Positions 55,301 through 64,000 are shown, counted from the stretch's first letter. The stretch: 64,000 nt of DNA from Gemmatimonadota bacterium (GCA_022826565.1 JAJDUP010000035.1:186001-250000), one strand, 5' to 3'. A program made the numbers and translations. Notes: a model not told the origin generated them from the letters alone.

Positions 55301-55636
55301 CTCGTCGATTGCCCGCTCCATCAGGGCGTGTTCGTCGAAGGTGTCGACCACCGAGAGACCGGTCCGCGCCAGTTCGCGCGCAACAGTTTTTGTTGCGAGG
55401 GCACGTAAGGTGTTGATCTCAAAGCCCACCCAGGACTGGCCGCGCAACGCCACCTGCCTGAGCAGCTCCTTGCCCTCGCCGCGCGTGCGGGCGATCAGGA
55501 TCTTGCGGGCGCGGCCACCGTCCCGTGCGATGCGCTCGAGTTCCCGGGCCAGGATGCCGGCCCCGGCGCGGTCCGCGGGAGGGGGCGGAGCGGGTCGGCC
55601 GCGCCCCTCCTCGAAGTCCAGGTAGAGCTGGGTCAC
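52394..55636 (-). CDS. AddB-like nuclease with iron-sulphur cluster motif
   Basis: 1080 residues from a GTG at 55636 that overlaps the previous stop (GTGA). The N-terminal half is an inactive-helicase-like region (ILIARTRGEGKELLRQVAL in place of a normal Walker A). The C-terminal nuclease carries LGACPRRFLF, GSLLHAVYEE, VRGVVDRVDD, RVVDYKTGGG, then DCRYCDYQEVC. The four cysteines (one in GACP, three in CRYCDYQEVC) fit the AddB 4Fe-4S nuclease. It would cut the 5' strand in the AddAB complex. Low family similarity in the middle is normal for AddB. Confidence 0.85.
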   Translation of the reverse strand: MTQLYLDFEEGRGRPAPPPPADRAGAGILARELERIARDGGRARKILIARTRGEGKELLRQVALRGQSWVGFEINTLRALATKTVARELARTGLSVVDTFDEHALMERAIDEVIASPRFSRFGELAERTGFRDAVRRSASTLRGGGIHPPDDPRASARRGFNKRALVTQVLDRYETLLREGGRTDMAGMLKTAIAVLGRDEHDALPRDTRLFLLPGLAERGLEGRFLAGLRRLGAVLLKTDPVVGLKVPKGILWDVAPPEAPGSYLHAVDRCGAEIPPERVPERIELFTAASVQDELRGVLRRALEMGARWDEVEIVAADPWSYGSALHALAEPMGVPVTFAVGLPVERTRPGRVVLTYFRWIASGFQESLFRALVEAGDVIPPRPGAGEPAGHPLGGARSGTGNEDGHRMGGPRLARALRRLRIGWGRERHLGRIEHALRTLDSLPAGRFDDEERLQRRKERRGEELRALRRLLRPVLRATPPTDGRVSPSQVAAGVKSLLARVAPGTDTDETARQRLLRQLERIEATVRRPTDFTSAAAIVQSYLEIRIPAPRAEGIAPWSSAPGHLYMTDLRHGGATGRRFTFIVGLDSGSVLGSLHEDPLIGDQERFRIGGGELPLAADRVVEARFNFARLFARLRGTVILSYACWDPGDSRELTPAPELLQALRLRQRDSTLTFEDLDKHVGLTESRLPRPEIAVDLDASDVWLRALTTEAGRLRDGLAAIGRSFPRLGMGQALLDALDRDEPTVHAGFLGTHSPPLSYENWSGRPFSASGLETLGACPRRFLFSYILKASPPDDPEFDPDRWLNALERGSLLHAVYEETLKEAAARGVNPAEDRFLDIALRLVDRKGAEQLLKTPSPSHSLHAWEMDALRDDARSFVEMIRDRSPRWKQLEWRFGMDDEMRIGAGDGSVMVRGVVDRVDDLGSHLRVVDYKTGGGYGYSSRSQVYNGGRRLQHFVYTAAVAALYGRPVDAMEYHFPTRRGENRVRRYGTGQLKHGDQLVAVLLQALERGWFPATDSARDDCRYCDYQEVCGAETSVRGQVSCGVAEWTKRNLDSLDELSLLRQVRKWDDEGPVF

Positions 55637-56841
55637 GGCGGCCCGGCCTGCGGGGCGGCGGCTGCGCGGAGGGTGGCCGCATCGAACATCGCCCCGAGCC
55701 GCCGCCCTTCCCGACCTCGCCACACCCCCCTGTGATACGCGTCGCTGGCCAGCAGGGAGAGCGTCACGGTGGCCTCGCCGAAGACCATGCGCTCGCGGGT
55801 CGGGTCGACCTTGCCCCACGTGGTCGCCTCGCGCAGGGTGGAACCCGAGAGGCCCCCGTCTCGTGCATCGGCCACCGTGAGCTGCACGGCGTACCTGTGC
55901 ATGGCGACGGAGGCCGCACGGGAGGGGTCGCCCTCATCCCCCGTCAACCCCGAAGCCGCGGCCGTCTGCTCCCCGGCGAGCATCCGCGCCGCAACCACCA
56001 CGTCCTGCGCGAAGTTCTTCGGCACGCCCCCACCCACCATCAGCAGCCCGGTCTCGGCCGCGGCCAGCTTGATCCGGGCGAGCTCGTGGAAGTCCTTGCC
56101 AGAGTCGAAGGCGATGTGCGGCAGGCCCAGCGCGGCGGCCCGGACCCGGTGTGCGACCACACCGAACCCCGCCGACGAGTCGCTGAGCGCCGGCACGAAG
56201 ACCGGCACTTCGCGTCGGTGCGCGGCGAGCACGATCGACCGTGCGTCCGGGCGATGGCGCTCCAGGTAGGCCCCCAACTCCCCCACCAGCTCGCGGCTGG
56301 AATACGGCCGCGCGTCGAGCCCGTCGAAGATCCCGGCCACAGTCTCGTCGCAGCGCTGCAGCTCGGCCTCGTCGATGTAGGTGTCGTAGATGCGGTCGAT
56401 GCCCAGGTCGCGGAGTTCCTCGTCGCTCGCGGCCGGCGCCTCGGGCGATCCGGGCGCCTTGTAGTGGCGGAAGCCCAGCGCCTCGAAGAAGTCCTGGTCG
56501 ACCACGATGGCGCCGGTGGCCACGATCGCATCGACCATGTCGTACTCCACCAGCGTCAGCAGCGCCTCCTTCAGCCCCGCCGACACCAGCGACCCCGCCA
56601 GCGTGAGGATCACCGTGCAGTCGCGGTCGCTCAGCATGTCGGCGAAGACGTCGGCCGCGTCGGCCAGGTTGCGGGCCTGGAATGCGGCGTTGCGGTAGGT
56701 GTCGATGACCGCGCGGCCATCGAAAGCGGTCACGTCGATGTGCTCGACCGGGTTTGCGAGGAGTCGACTCCTGGTGACTGGCCCGTGAGCGCGTTCCGTC
56801 AAGCGACTCGCCTCCCCGTGTTTCTGACCGCGGGCGCCCAC
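55633..56841 (-). CDS. Deoxyhypusine-synthase-family protein
   Basis: 402 residues. Family features: DCTVILTLAGSLVSAGLKEALL, VDAIVATGAIVVDQDFFEALG, GGGVPKNFAQD, and the catalytic-Lys segment LREATTWGKVDPTRERMVFGEATVTL. In eukaryotes and archaea the enzyme modifies eIF5A/aIF5A with spermidine; bacterial homologues usually act on other substrates such as polyamines. NAD-binding and Lys features look intact. The first gene of the operon with addB/addA (GTGA overlap). A candidate TACCTTTT element lies upstream. The function in bacteria is uncertain. Confidence 0.88.
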   Translation of the reverse strand: MGARGQKHGEASRLTERAHGPVTRSRLLANPVEHIDVTAFDGRAVIDTYRNAAFQARNLADAADVFADMLSDRDCTVILTLAGSLVSAGLKEALLTLVEYDMVDAIVATGAIVVDQDFFEALGFRHYKAPGSPEAPAASDEELRDLGIDRIYDTYIDEAELQRCDETVAGIFDGLDARPYSSRELVGELGAYLERHRPDARSIVLAAHRREVPVFVPALSDSSAGFGVVAHRVRAAALGLPHIAFDSGKDFHELARIKLAAAETGLLMVGGGVPKNFAQDVVVAARMLAGEQTAAASGLTGDEGDPSRAASVAMHRYAVQLTVADARDGGLSGSTLREATTWGKVDPTRERMVFGEATVTLSLLASDAYHRGVWRGREGRRLGAMFDAATLRAAAAPQAGPP

Positions 56842-56915
56842 CGCCGGAATCGCCCAATCCTAAAAGGTAAGCCCAGGGCCCGATGCGACGGACGCGGCAA
56901 CCACCCTCCAGCCTC

Positions 56916-59900
56916 CTAGAACACCACCTCGGCACCAACCCTGAAGGCCTGGTTCGGAGACAGGGTAATGCTGCTCTCACCCCCCAGCTCGAGACCGCCG
57001 AGGGTGATCCCGCTGAGCTCTCCGTCGATCATCCGGTTGCGCGACCAGATCCACAGGTTGCGGCCGTTTACATAGAGCGTCGCCCGGCTGGCGCCCAGGC
57101 GGCCGGCCCAGTCTTCGGGCAGGGTGTAGCGCACGGCCACCTCGCGAAGCTTGAGGTAATCCCCGTCGTAGAGGAAGGCGCTGCGGGCGGTGCTCTGGCT
57201 GTACCTGCCGTGCACGGTGCCGTCGGTTCCGTACTGGGTGGGGAAGGCCCAGGGGCACCCCTCGGCTGCCGCGGCTTCGGTGCCGCAACGCACCAGTTCA
57301 CGGCGGTAGATGCCGTTGAAGGTCGCCCAGATGGAGCCCCAGTCGAAGACGTGGTGGCCGGCCGCCCAATCCGCGAGGGCGGTGATGGTCAGGTGGCTGC
57401 CGATCGAAAGGGTGGTGTTGGCGCTGCCGCTCTTGTCGGGGACCGGGAACGTGCCGGTGAAGTTGCGCACGGCGGCGTCGGGCAGACCGTCCCCGTTCGA
57501 GTCGCTCGGCATGGTGACCCACCAGGCGCCCACGGGGCCGCCGCGGCAGGTGTCCAGGTTTTCCGGCTCGGAGACGCTCCAGCACCCGGTCACGCGCTTC
57601 TGGTCGCTGTCGACCGAGAAGTCCGCCACGCCGCCCATGTCCGTGACTTCGTTGTGGTTGTAGTGGAACGTCGCGCCGAGACTCCAGGCCAGGCGCCGCG
57701 CATTGACCAACTGCAGGTTCAGCGCCGCTTCAACGCCCCGGTTGAGGATCTCGCCAACGTTCTCCTGCTGGGTTCCCTGGCCGGTGACGGGAGCTCGTGG
57801 CACCAGGAAGAGCGCGTCGGTGGTGCGGGCGTCGTAGACGGTCAGGTCGAGTCCGATCCGGTTGTCCCAGAGCGCCGCGTCGATCCCGGCCTCGACCGTG
57901 GAGGTGGTCTCGGGGCGCAGCTCCGGATTGCCGGGATTCGCGAACCTGGGGGCCGATTCGCCGCGGAACGGACTGGCCGAGAAGGTCCGGTCCTTCAGGA
58001 ATGCACCCGGGAACCTGCCGGTCTGCCCGTACGCCGTCCTGATCTTGAGCTCGTCCACCAGGGGCACATCCACATCTTCCGACAGAATGTACGATGCCGT
58101 CGCCTTCGGATAGAGCTCGGTGTCGATGTTGTCCCCGAAACTCGATCCCGCGTCGACGCGGAAACCGCCGCCGAGGTAGAGCTTGTCCCACAGACTCAGC
58201 TGCTCGTCCAGGTATAGTCCGCCACTGAACACTTCGAGATTCGCCTCGCCAGCGATGATGTCCGCAGCGGCATGGAAGTGGTAGCTTCCCGGCAGGCCGA
58301 AGGTCCGCCCGTTCGCGTTGATGATGCTCTCTTCCTGGCGGAATCCCTGCACGCCCACGGTCAGCGTGGAGGCGATCGCGCGGCCGGAACCCGCCCACGC
58401 GTATGTCGTCCCGGCGTCCAGCGACACCGACGTGAATGCCCGATCGCGGCGGTTGAGCTGCCCCGCGGCCTCGCCGGGGGTGAATCCGATCGGCTCGCGC
58501 AGCCGCTGCTGGTTCGTCCGGTTGTCGGTCCCCACCGTGACTTTGGCAGACAGTCGGTCGCTGACGTTCCAGCGGATGCCCGTGGACAGGATGAAGCGGT
58601 TGACCCATTCGTCGATGTCCGGAAGGAGGAAGATGTCCAGCGCCTCCTGGAGGGTGGAGGCGCCGGAGAAGAAGAGGGCGTCGCCGACCTCGAAGGTGGT
58701 CAGGGGATCCCCGATCGAAGCGCCGTTGTAGAGGCGCTGGAAGTTGTGGCGGACGTAACTGCCCGAGAAATCCAGGGTGAAGTCCTCGCCGAGCGACGCC
58801 TGCAGGCCTCCGCGGATGCTGTAGTTGGTGCTCCCGTCCTTCGGCTGGGTGCCGGTGCGGTCCTCCAGGCGGCCGCTGACGCTGTAGGTTACGTCCGCCG
58901 TCCCCCCGGACACTCCCAGGTAGTAGTTCTGCGTGTGGCCCTCCCTGAAGTAGAGATCGCGCAGGAAGGTCTCGGTCACTTCGCCGGATTCCACGCGCCC
59001 GGGAAAGATCAGACCCGTGTCGAAGATGTACCTGAGTTCGGCCATCTCGATCCCCTGTTCGACGCGTGCCGTGATTCTCGCCGTCCCCGGGGCCCCCTTC
59101 TTCGTGAAGATCTGAATCACGCCCGTAGCCGCGTCCGATCCGAACAGTGTCGATGCCGCGCCTCCCCTGGTGATCTCGATCCGGTCGATGTCGGTGGTCG
59201 GCAGGTCCGCCAGGGCCGACGACTGCTCACCGCCCGTGATCGCCGACGTGGCCTGATCGTTGTCCACGCGCACACCATCGACATAGATGACCGGAGTCTG
59301 GGCGCCGAACACCGACGAGACCCCCCGGAAACTGATGAGCGATCCGGTTCCCGGATTCGCAGACGTCGCGCTCACCGTAGCGCCTGTGACGCGGCCCTGC
59401 AGCAGCTGGTCAACGGATTGGACCGGCGCGAGTTCGAAATCATCCGCGGAAAGCACCTCGACCGAAGTGCCGAGCGCCCGCCGCCGCGTTTCGGCGCCCA
59501 GACCCGTGACGACGATCTCGTCGAGGGCGATCGCCGTCGGCGACATTTCGATTTCAAGCGTGGCCGTCTGCCCGGCCGTAACCGGGACAGTCTGCTCCAC
59601 CGCGTCGTAACCGAGCATCGTGACCTGCACCATGTGCTCGCCGGCAGGCACATTCAGCAGTACGAAACGCCCGGACGCATTGGTAAGTTGGCCGATCCTG
59701 CTCCCTGCCACCACCACCTGGGCGTCGCCGAGCGGCCGCATGGACACACCGTCCAGGACCCGCCCCTGAATGACGCCGGTCTGGGCCTGTGCCGGTGCCG
59801 GACCGACAGCCAGCGCCAGTAGCATGGTGAAGCCGGCGACAGTCACCCTCCCATGCAGACAACAGCCGGCCGGCGGAGCCCGAAGGCCCCGCCGGCCGGA

Positions 59901-59924
59901 GTTCTCCTTGCCGCCGCGCAACAA
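56916..59924 (-). CDS. SusC-type TonB-linked transporter, second copy
   Basis: 1002 residues if started at the TTG 59924. No ribosome site precedes it. A GTG at 59846 or ATG at 59825 gives a normal signal peptide LLALAVGPAPAQA, and both lie after a strong hairpin. Domains: regulatory domain (GVIQGRVLDGVSMRPLGDAQ), LDEIVVTGLGAETRRRALG, plug QSVDQLLQGRVTGATVSATS, VIYVDGVRVDN, FGSDAATGVIQIFTKKG, and barrel ending NQAFRVGAEVVF. Nearly the same plan and many identical blocks as the neighbouring copy. No SusD follows, so it may share the upstream one. Confidence 0.93.
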   Translation of the reverse strand: MLRGGKENSGRRGLRAPPAGCCLHGRVTVAGFTMLLALAVGPAPAQAQTGVIQGRVLDGVSMRPLGDAQVVVAGSRIGQLTNASGRFVLLNVPAGEHMVQVTMLGYDAVEQTVPVTAGQTATLEIEMSPTAIALDEIVVTGLGAETRRRALGTSVEVLSADDFELAPVQSVDQLLQGRVTGATVSATSANPGTGSLISFRGVSSVFGAQTPVIYVDGVRVDNDQATSAITGGEQSSALADLPTTDIDRIEITRGGAASTLFGSDAATGVIQIFTKKGAPGTARITARVEQGIEMAELRYIFDTGLIFPGRVESGEVTETFLRDLYFREGHTQNYYLGVSGGTADVTYSVSGRLEDRTGTQPKDGSTNYSIRGGLQASLGEDFTLDFSGSYVRHNFQRLYNGASIGDPLTTFEVGDALFFSGASTLQEALDIFLLPDIDEWVNRFILSTGIRWNVSDRLSAKVTVGTDNRTNQQRLREPIGFTPGEAAGQLNRRDRAFTSVSLDAGTTYAWAGSGRAIASTLTVGVQGFRQEESIINANGRTFGLPGSYHFHAAADIIAGEANLEVFSGGLYLDEQLSLWDKLYLGGGFRVDAGSSFGDNIDTELYPKATASYILSEDVDVPLVDELKIRTAYGQTGRFPGAFLKDRTFSASPFRGESAPRFANPGNPELRPETTSTVEAGIDAALWDNRIGLDLTVYDARTTDALFLVPRAPVTGQGTQQENVGEILNRGVEAALNLQLVNARRLAWSLGATFHYNHNEVTDMGGVADFSVDSDQKRVTGCWSVSEPENLDTCRGGPVGAWWVTMPSDSNGDGLPDAAVRNFTGTFPVPDKSGSANTTLSIGSHLTITALADWAAGHHVFDWGSIWATFNGIYRRELVRCGTEAAAAEGCPWAFPTQYGTDGTVHGRYSQSTARSAFLYDGDYLKLREVAVRYTLPEDWAGRLGASRATLYVNGRNLWIWSRNRMIDGELSGITLGGLELGGESSITLSPNQAFRVGAEVVF
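59866..59899 (-). promoter_or_regulatory. Very stable UUCG-capped hairpin between susD and susC
   Basis: A 15-base stem (14 Watson-Crick plus one G-U in RNA) is closed by TTCG on the minus strand. No T-tract follows. It lies between the susD stop and the probable susC start and may control expression or mRNA stability. It would be coding if the TTG at 59924 is used. Confidence 0.6.
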
Positions 59925-59962
59925 GACCAGCGCCCTGACGCCGACGACAGCCCGTTGGCCGC

Positions 59963-61462
59963 CTAGTTGAACGGCGACGCGTTGTTCGCGACGAGCACCT
60001 TGTTCATGTCCACATGGATCGTCACGTGCGTCTCGATGAGGGGCACCCCGGGGTCGACCCCGTCATACAGCTCGAGCGGCGTGTAGATGTCCATGGCGTA
60101 GCGTGGGTTCTGGGGTATGTAGCCGGGAACAACCGGGGTTGTCCCGGGATCCCCTTCGTTGATGTTGTCGTTCTGGTCGATCTCGCGCAGCATCATCGGC
60201 AGTTTGATGCCGAGATCGGCGAGCCGGCGGCCCTCCAGAAGCATGATCTCCTGACGGGCCAGCCAGAGTGAGTGCCAGAGTTCGTCTGCGCTCGCAAGAC
60301 CTGCAATGCTGTCCGCGTCCAGCGACGTGCCCGAGATATTGGGAGTCTCAAGGCCGTCAGCGGGCCGGTCCAGAACCAACCCGGCCCGGTAGGGGCTGTC
60401 GGCATCCGCACGGATCAGGATTTCCTTGCTCCTCGGGCGAAGGCTCAGGTCTGCGTTGCGGCGCTCGTCGATATCATCGAACGACACCATTCCCCGCGTG
60501 CCGGCCAGGGTGATCGCGCCGGCCAACTGAGAGCGAGCGTCCGCAAGGTTGCCCGACGCCAGCGCGATCTCCGCCAGGATCAGGTGCATCTCCTCGGCCT
60601 TGGCGATCGGAATTGCCGCCTCCCTGTCGGTGTACTTGGGATCGAGAAAGTCCAGCCTTGGAAGAGGCTGCATTTCCTGAAGCGCCCGAAGCACAAGAAA
60701 CGCCACCGGGGTGTTGGAAATCGAGGTAGCGTCGTACCCCTGGCTGAAGAGGAGCATGGGGTCAGCGGACAGCGCGGCGTTGGCGGCCGAGCCTGCGGCT
60801 CCGGCGTCGCCCAGCAGTCGGTGAGCCCTTGCCAGGGCCGCATGCGCCTGGGGACCGAATCCCGTCGCCGCCTGAAGGTCGGTAACCGCTTTGCCCAACG
60901 CCACCGACGCAGCCTGCGGCGCTCCATCCTCCTCGTGCGGAACGTGGGAGAACACCTCGCCCATGGTCAGGTAGGCCATTCCCCGATAGTAGTGGGCCTC
61001 CGCGACCAGCTGGGGCGGCGCACCGGCATCCTGGGGCGCGATCTCGTCGATGACGAAATCGGCCAGGGCACGTAGCTCCTGAACATTCCAGTAGGCTCCG
61101 CTGGCGCTCGTCCCCGTCGAATTCACCAGGTCGGGGGTGACCTCGTGGGGTTCGTCCATGTCCACGACGATGCCGGTGCCGTGGATCGAGTAGTTGTCGC
61201 TGATGACTTCCGCCGCAACCACATAGGCGTTGATCATGCGGGCAAACTGCGCCCGCAGCCCCGGCAGGAGCGCCGCCGTGGGGTTGGTGGCCTCGGCCAG
61301 GTCTTCGTCGGTTGTAGTCGGATTGTTCACCTGAGTCGGATCGATGGCATCGCAGGCGGCCATCGCCAGAACGGCCAAAAGGGCACCGACAATCCCTCTC
61401 CCGCTCTTTCCGGGGGTCGGCATGCTCTCGCTGATCATATTCTTCATTCTCCTTGATCTCAT
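59963..61462 (-). CDS. SusD/RagB-type lipoprotein
   Basis: 499 residues from an ATG at 61462 overlapping the susC stop (TAATG). Internal ATGs at 61447 and 61438 are possible (AAGGAG lies just before 61447). The signal ends LAMAACDAI. SusD-like features: NPTTTDEDLAEATN, YWNVQELRALADFVIDEI, LVAEAHYYRGMAYLTMGEVFSHVP, AKAEEMHLILAEIALASGNLADA, WHSLWLARQEIMLLEGRRLADLG, and a C-terminal tail IHVDMNKVL. Surface partner of the adjacent SusC proteins. Confidence 0.9.
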   Translation of the reverse strand: MRSRRMKNMISESMPTPGKSGRGIVGALLAVLAMAACDAIDPTQVNNPTTTDEDLAEATNPTAALLPGLRAQFARMINAYVVAAEVISDNYSIHGTGIVVDMDEPHEVTPDLVNSTGTSASGAYWNVQELRALADFVIDEIAPQDAGAPPQLVAEAHYYRGMAYLTMGEVFSHVPHEEDGAPQAASVALGKAVTDLQAATGFGPQAHAALARAHRLLGDAGAAGSAANAALSADPMLLFSQGYDATSISNTPVAFLVLRALQEMQPLPRLDFLDPKYTDREAAIPIAKAEEMHLILAEIALASGNLADARSQLAGAITLAGTRGMVSFDDIDERRNADLSLRPRSKEILIRADADSPYRAGLVLDRPADGLETPNISGTSLDADSIAGLASADELWHSLWLARQEIMLLEGRRLADLGIKLPMMLREIDQNDNINEGDPGTTPVVPGYIPQNPRYAMDIYTPLELYDGVDPGVPLIETHVTIHVDMNKVLVANNASPFN

Positions 61463-64000
61463 TAGAACACCACCTCGACACCGAGCTTGAAGATCCGGTT
61501 CGGGGACAGAGTTATGCTGCTCTCGCTGCCGAGTTCCAGCCCGCCGCCGTTGCTGGTCCCGCTGAGTTCGCCGTCGATCAACATGTTGCGGGACCAGATC
61601 CAGAGATTGCGGCCGGTCGCGTAGACGGTCGCACGGCTGGCATTGACGACACCGGCAACGCTCTCGGGGAGCAGGTACCGCGCCGAGACCTCGCGAATCT
61701 TGAAGTAGTCGCCATCGTAGAGGAACGCGCTGCGGGCGGCACTCTGGCTGTATCGGCCGCGCTCGGTCCCGTCGGTTCGGTATTGAACCGGGAAGGCGTA
61801 GGCGCAACCCGCACTGGCACCCTCTTCAGTACCGCAACGGATGAGTTCTCGGCGATAGATGCCGTTGAAGGTGGCCCACACCGACCCCCAGTCGAAGACA
61901 TGGTGGCCACCGGCCCAATCGGCCAGGCCGCTGATCGTCAGGTTGTTCCCCACCGAGAGGGTGGTGTTGATCCCGCCGTTCTTGTTGGGCGATGGGACGG
62001 CACCGTTGAATTCGCGCTCGGAGCCATCCGTCAACCCGTCGCCGTTGGTATCCACCGGAGTGGTCAACCACCACGCACCGATCGGCCGTCCCTCGGAAAC
62101 ACGCTTCCCACTCCCGACAAAGAAATCGGCGACACCGCCCATGTCGGTGACTTCATTCTCGTTGTAGTTGAAGGTCCCGCCGACGGACCAGGCCAGCTGC
62201 TGACTGTTGAGAACCTGGACCTGCAAAACCACCTCCACCCCCCGGTTCCAGATCTCGCCCACGTTCTCCTGCTGGGTCCCCTGTCCGGTCACCGGCTGGC
62301 GCGGCACCTGGAAGAGCGCGTCGGTCGTGCGCGCGTCGTAGAAGGTCAGGTTGAGCCCGATCCGGTTGGCCCATAGCGCGGCGTCGATGCCGGCTTCGAC
62401 CGTGGACGTCTTCTCGGGCTTCAGATCCAGGTTGCCCGGATTCGCAAAGCGGGGCGCCGATTGGCCCCTGAACGAGCTGGCCGAGAAGGTCCGGTCTTTC
62501 AGAAAGGCTCCGGGGAATTTCCCGGTCTGACCGAACGCCCCTCGTATCTTGAGCTCGTCAACGAACGGGATTCCCAAATCCTCCGAGAGGATGTACGACC
62601 CCGTGGCCTTGGGGTAGAGTTCGGTGTCGATGTTATCGCCGAAGCTCGATCCAGCGTCGATGCGGAACCCTCCTCCAAGGTAGAGCTTGTCCCACAGGCT
62701 CAACTGCTCGTCCACGTAGAGGCCACCGTTGAACACTTCGGAATTCGCTTCAAAGGCTGTGATCGTCGCCGCATTGTCGAAGTCGAAGGTGCCGGGGAGA
62801 GCGAACTCCTGGCCCTGGGCGTTGATGACGCTTTCATCCTCGCGGAAGCCCTGCACGCCGACTGTCAGCTGGGACCCGAGTGTCCTGCCGGGGCTCTCCC
62901 AGCTGTAGGTCGCACCGGCATCCATCGAAACCGAGGTGAAGGACCGGTCCCGGCGGTTGAGTTCGCCGGTGGGCTCCCCCGGGGTGAATCCGATGGGCTC
63001 GTAACGGCGCTGCTGATTGTTGCGGTTGTCGGCACCCACGTTCAGCTTGGCGGTAAGGTCGTCCCGGATGTTCCAGCGCGCGCCCGTGGAAAAGATGAAT
63101 CGGTTGACCGATTCCCCGATGTCGGGCAGGAGGAAGATGTCCAGCGCCTCGTGCAGCGTGGACGCTCCGGAAAAGAAGAGGGCGTCACCGACTTCGAAGG
63201 TGGTCAACGGGTCCGCGATCGCCGATCCGTTGTAGAGACGGGCGAAGTTGTGGCGGACGTAGCTCCCCGAGAAATCCAGGGTGAAGTCCTCGGTGAGCGA
63301 CGCCTGCAGACCGCCGCGGAGGTTGTAGTTGGTGCTGCCGTCGTTGGGCTGGGTACCGCTTCTGTTTTCGAGCCGGCCACTGACGCTGTAGGTCACATCG
63401 GCCGTGCCCCCCGTGACGCCCACGTAGTAGTTCTCGGTGGTCCCCTGCTTGAAGTAGAGGTCCCTCAGAAACGTTTCCTCGATCTCCCCGGACTCGACGC
63501 GTTCCGGGAAGATCAGACCCATGTCGAAGATGTTCCAGAGTTCAGGCACCTCGATGCCCTGCTCGACCCGCGCGGTTATCCGCGGCGCCCCCGGAGTCCC
63601 CTTCTTGGTGAAGATCTGAATGACCCCTGTGGCCGCATCCGAGCCGAAGAGCGTCGACGCGGCACCCCCTTTTGTCACCTCGATCCGCTCGATGTCGCTG
63701 GTGAGCAGGTCCGACAGTGCCGAGGACTGCTCCCCTCCAGTCCCCGCAGCGGTCGCATGGTCGTTGTCCACCCGCACGCCGTCCACGTAAATGACCGGTG
63801 TCTGGGCGCCGAATACCGAGGACGCGCCCCGGAAGCTGATCAGGGCACCCGTGCCGGGCTGGGCGGATGTCGCGCTCACGGTGGCCCCGGAGACGCGCCC
63901 CTGCAGCAGCTGGTCGATGGACTGTACCGGTGCCAGTTCGATGTCGTCCGCGGACAGTACCTCGACCGAGGTGCCAAGTGCGCGGCGGGTGGTCTCGGCA
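61462..64000 (-). CDS. SusC-type TonB-linked transporter, first copy, truncated at window edge
   Basis: The frame is open to the window end (first residues AETTRRALGTSVEV), so the signal peptide and regulatory domain are missing. Visible are the plug (QSIDQLLQGRVSGATVSATS, VIYVDGVRVDNDHAT, LFGSDAATGVIQIFTKKG) and the barrel to RIFKLGVEVVF. Strong similarity to the copy at 56916-59924 shows tandem duplication around susD. First member of the cluster in transcription order, at least within the window. Confidence 0.92.
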   Translation of the reverse strand, partial: AETTRRALGTSVEVLSADDIELAPVQSIDQLLQGRVSGATVSATSAQPGTGALISFRGASSVFGAQTPVIYVDGVRVDNDHATAAGTGGEQSSALSDLLTSDIERIEVTKGGAASTLFGSDAATGVIQIFTKKGTPGAPRITARVEQGIEVPELWNIFDMGLIFPERVESGEIEETFLRDLYFKQGTTENYYVGVTGGTADVTYSVSGRLENRSGTQPNDGSTNYNLRGGLQASLTEDFTLDFSGSYVRHNFARLYNGSAIADPLTTFEVGDALFFSGASTLHEALDIFLLPDIGESVNRFIFSTGARWNIRDDLTAKLNVGADNRNNQQRRYEPIGFTPGEPTGELNRRDRSFTSVSMDAGATYSWESPGRTLGSQLTVGVQGFREDESVINAQGQEFALPGTFDFDNAATITAFEANSEVFNGGLYVDEQLSLWDKLYLGGGFRIDAGSSFGDNIDTELYPKATGSYILSEDLGIPFVDELKIRGAFGQTGKFPGAFLKDRTFSASSFRGQSAPRFANPGNLDLKPEKTSTVEAGIDAALWANRIGLNLTFYDARTTDALFQVPRQPVTGQGTQQENVGEIWNRGVEVVLQVQVLNSQQLAWSVGGTFNYNENEVTDMGGVADFFVGSGKRVSEGRPIGAWWLTTPVDTNGDGLTDGSEREFNGAVPSPNKNGGINTTLSVGNNLTISGLADWAGGHHVFDWGSVWATFNGIYRRELIRCGTEEGASAGCAYAFPVQYRTDGTERGRYSQSAARSAFLYDGDYFKIREVSARYLLPESVAGVVNASRATVYATGRNLWIWSRNMLIDGELSGTSNGGGLELGSESSITLSPNRIFKLGVEVVF

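Noticed and set aside
1..64000. CRISPR arrays, prophage genes or transposases
   Set aside because: No regularly spaced repeats and no recognisable integrase, transposase or capsid motifs were seen.

Overview
The window is GC-rich (roughly two-thirds G+C by eye) and densely coded, with many 1-4 base gene overlaps (ATGA, GTGA, TAATG). Its gene content is typical of a free-living or host-associated member of Gemmatimonadota: SusC/SusD-type outer-membrane pairs, carboxypeptidase-regulatory-domain proteins, many secreted peptidases and amidohydrolases, DUF5916 and Tat-exported enzymes. The phylum is inferred from gene content only. I saw no rRNA, tRNA, CRISPR array, prophage or intact insertion sequence.

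Layout. 1-3042: two tandem plug-like secreted proteins, then a permease with a ZIP-like N-terminal half. 3074-4315 (minus): an alpha/beta hydrolase behind a frameshifted acyl carrier protein. 4492-8500 (plus): an NCS2 nucleobase permease with a C-terminal kinase-like domain and a lipoprotein with bacterial Ig-like and plant-type leucine-rich repeats. 8575-9189: a small membrane protein behind a palindromic operator candidate. 9301-16859 (minus): a complete histidine operon in seven genes, hisG-hisC/HAD-hisB-hisH-hisF-hisA/I/E-hisD, preceded by a histidine-rich leader peptide and an attenuator hairpin. 16964-19945 (plus): HD phosphohydrolase, DUF3311 protein plus SSS symporter, small membrane protein. 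20170-21986 (minus): a 5'-nucleotidase split into two genes. 22096-23223: a CoA transferase.

23281-48873 is mainly secreted peptide metabolism: M19 dipeptidase, CocE-type hydrolase, amidohydrolase, class C beta-lactamase-like hydrolase, calcineurin-type phosphoesterase, M55 D-aminopeptidase, DUF5916 protein, an S9 peptidase, a SusC/SusD pair, two tandem S9-like proteins, an N-acetylmuramoyl-L-alanine amidase and a carbohydrate-binding-like protein. Together they could import peptides and degrade them, including D-amino-acid and cell-wall peptides. The stretch 46798-47038 holds debris of a toxin-antitoxin pair and one copy of an AT-rich two-copy element.

49032-56841 (minus) is an operon of a deoxyhypusine-synthase-like protein with AddB-like and AddA-like recombination nucleases. 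56916-64000 (minus) is susC-susD-susC, the two SusC proteins being close paralogues; the last runs off the window.

The strongest observations are the fully attenuated, fusion-rich histidine operon, the ZIP/permease and NCS2/kinase-like fusions, the two S9 paralogues that seem to have lost two members of the catalytic triad, and the repeated AT-rich palindromic element between convergent genes.
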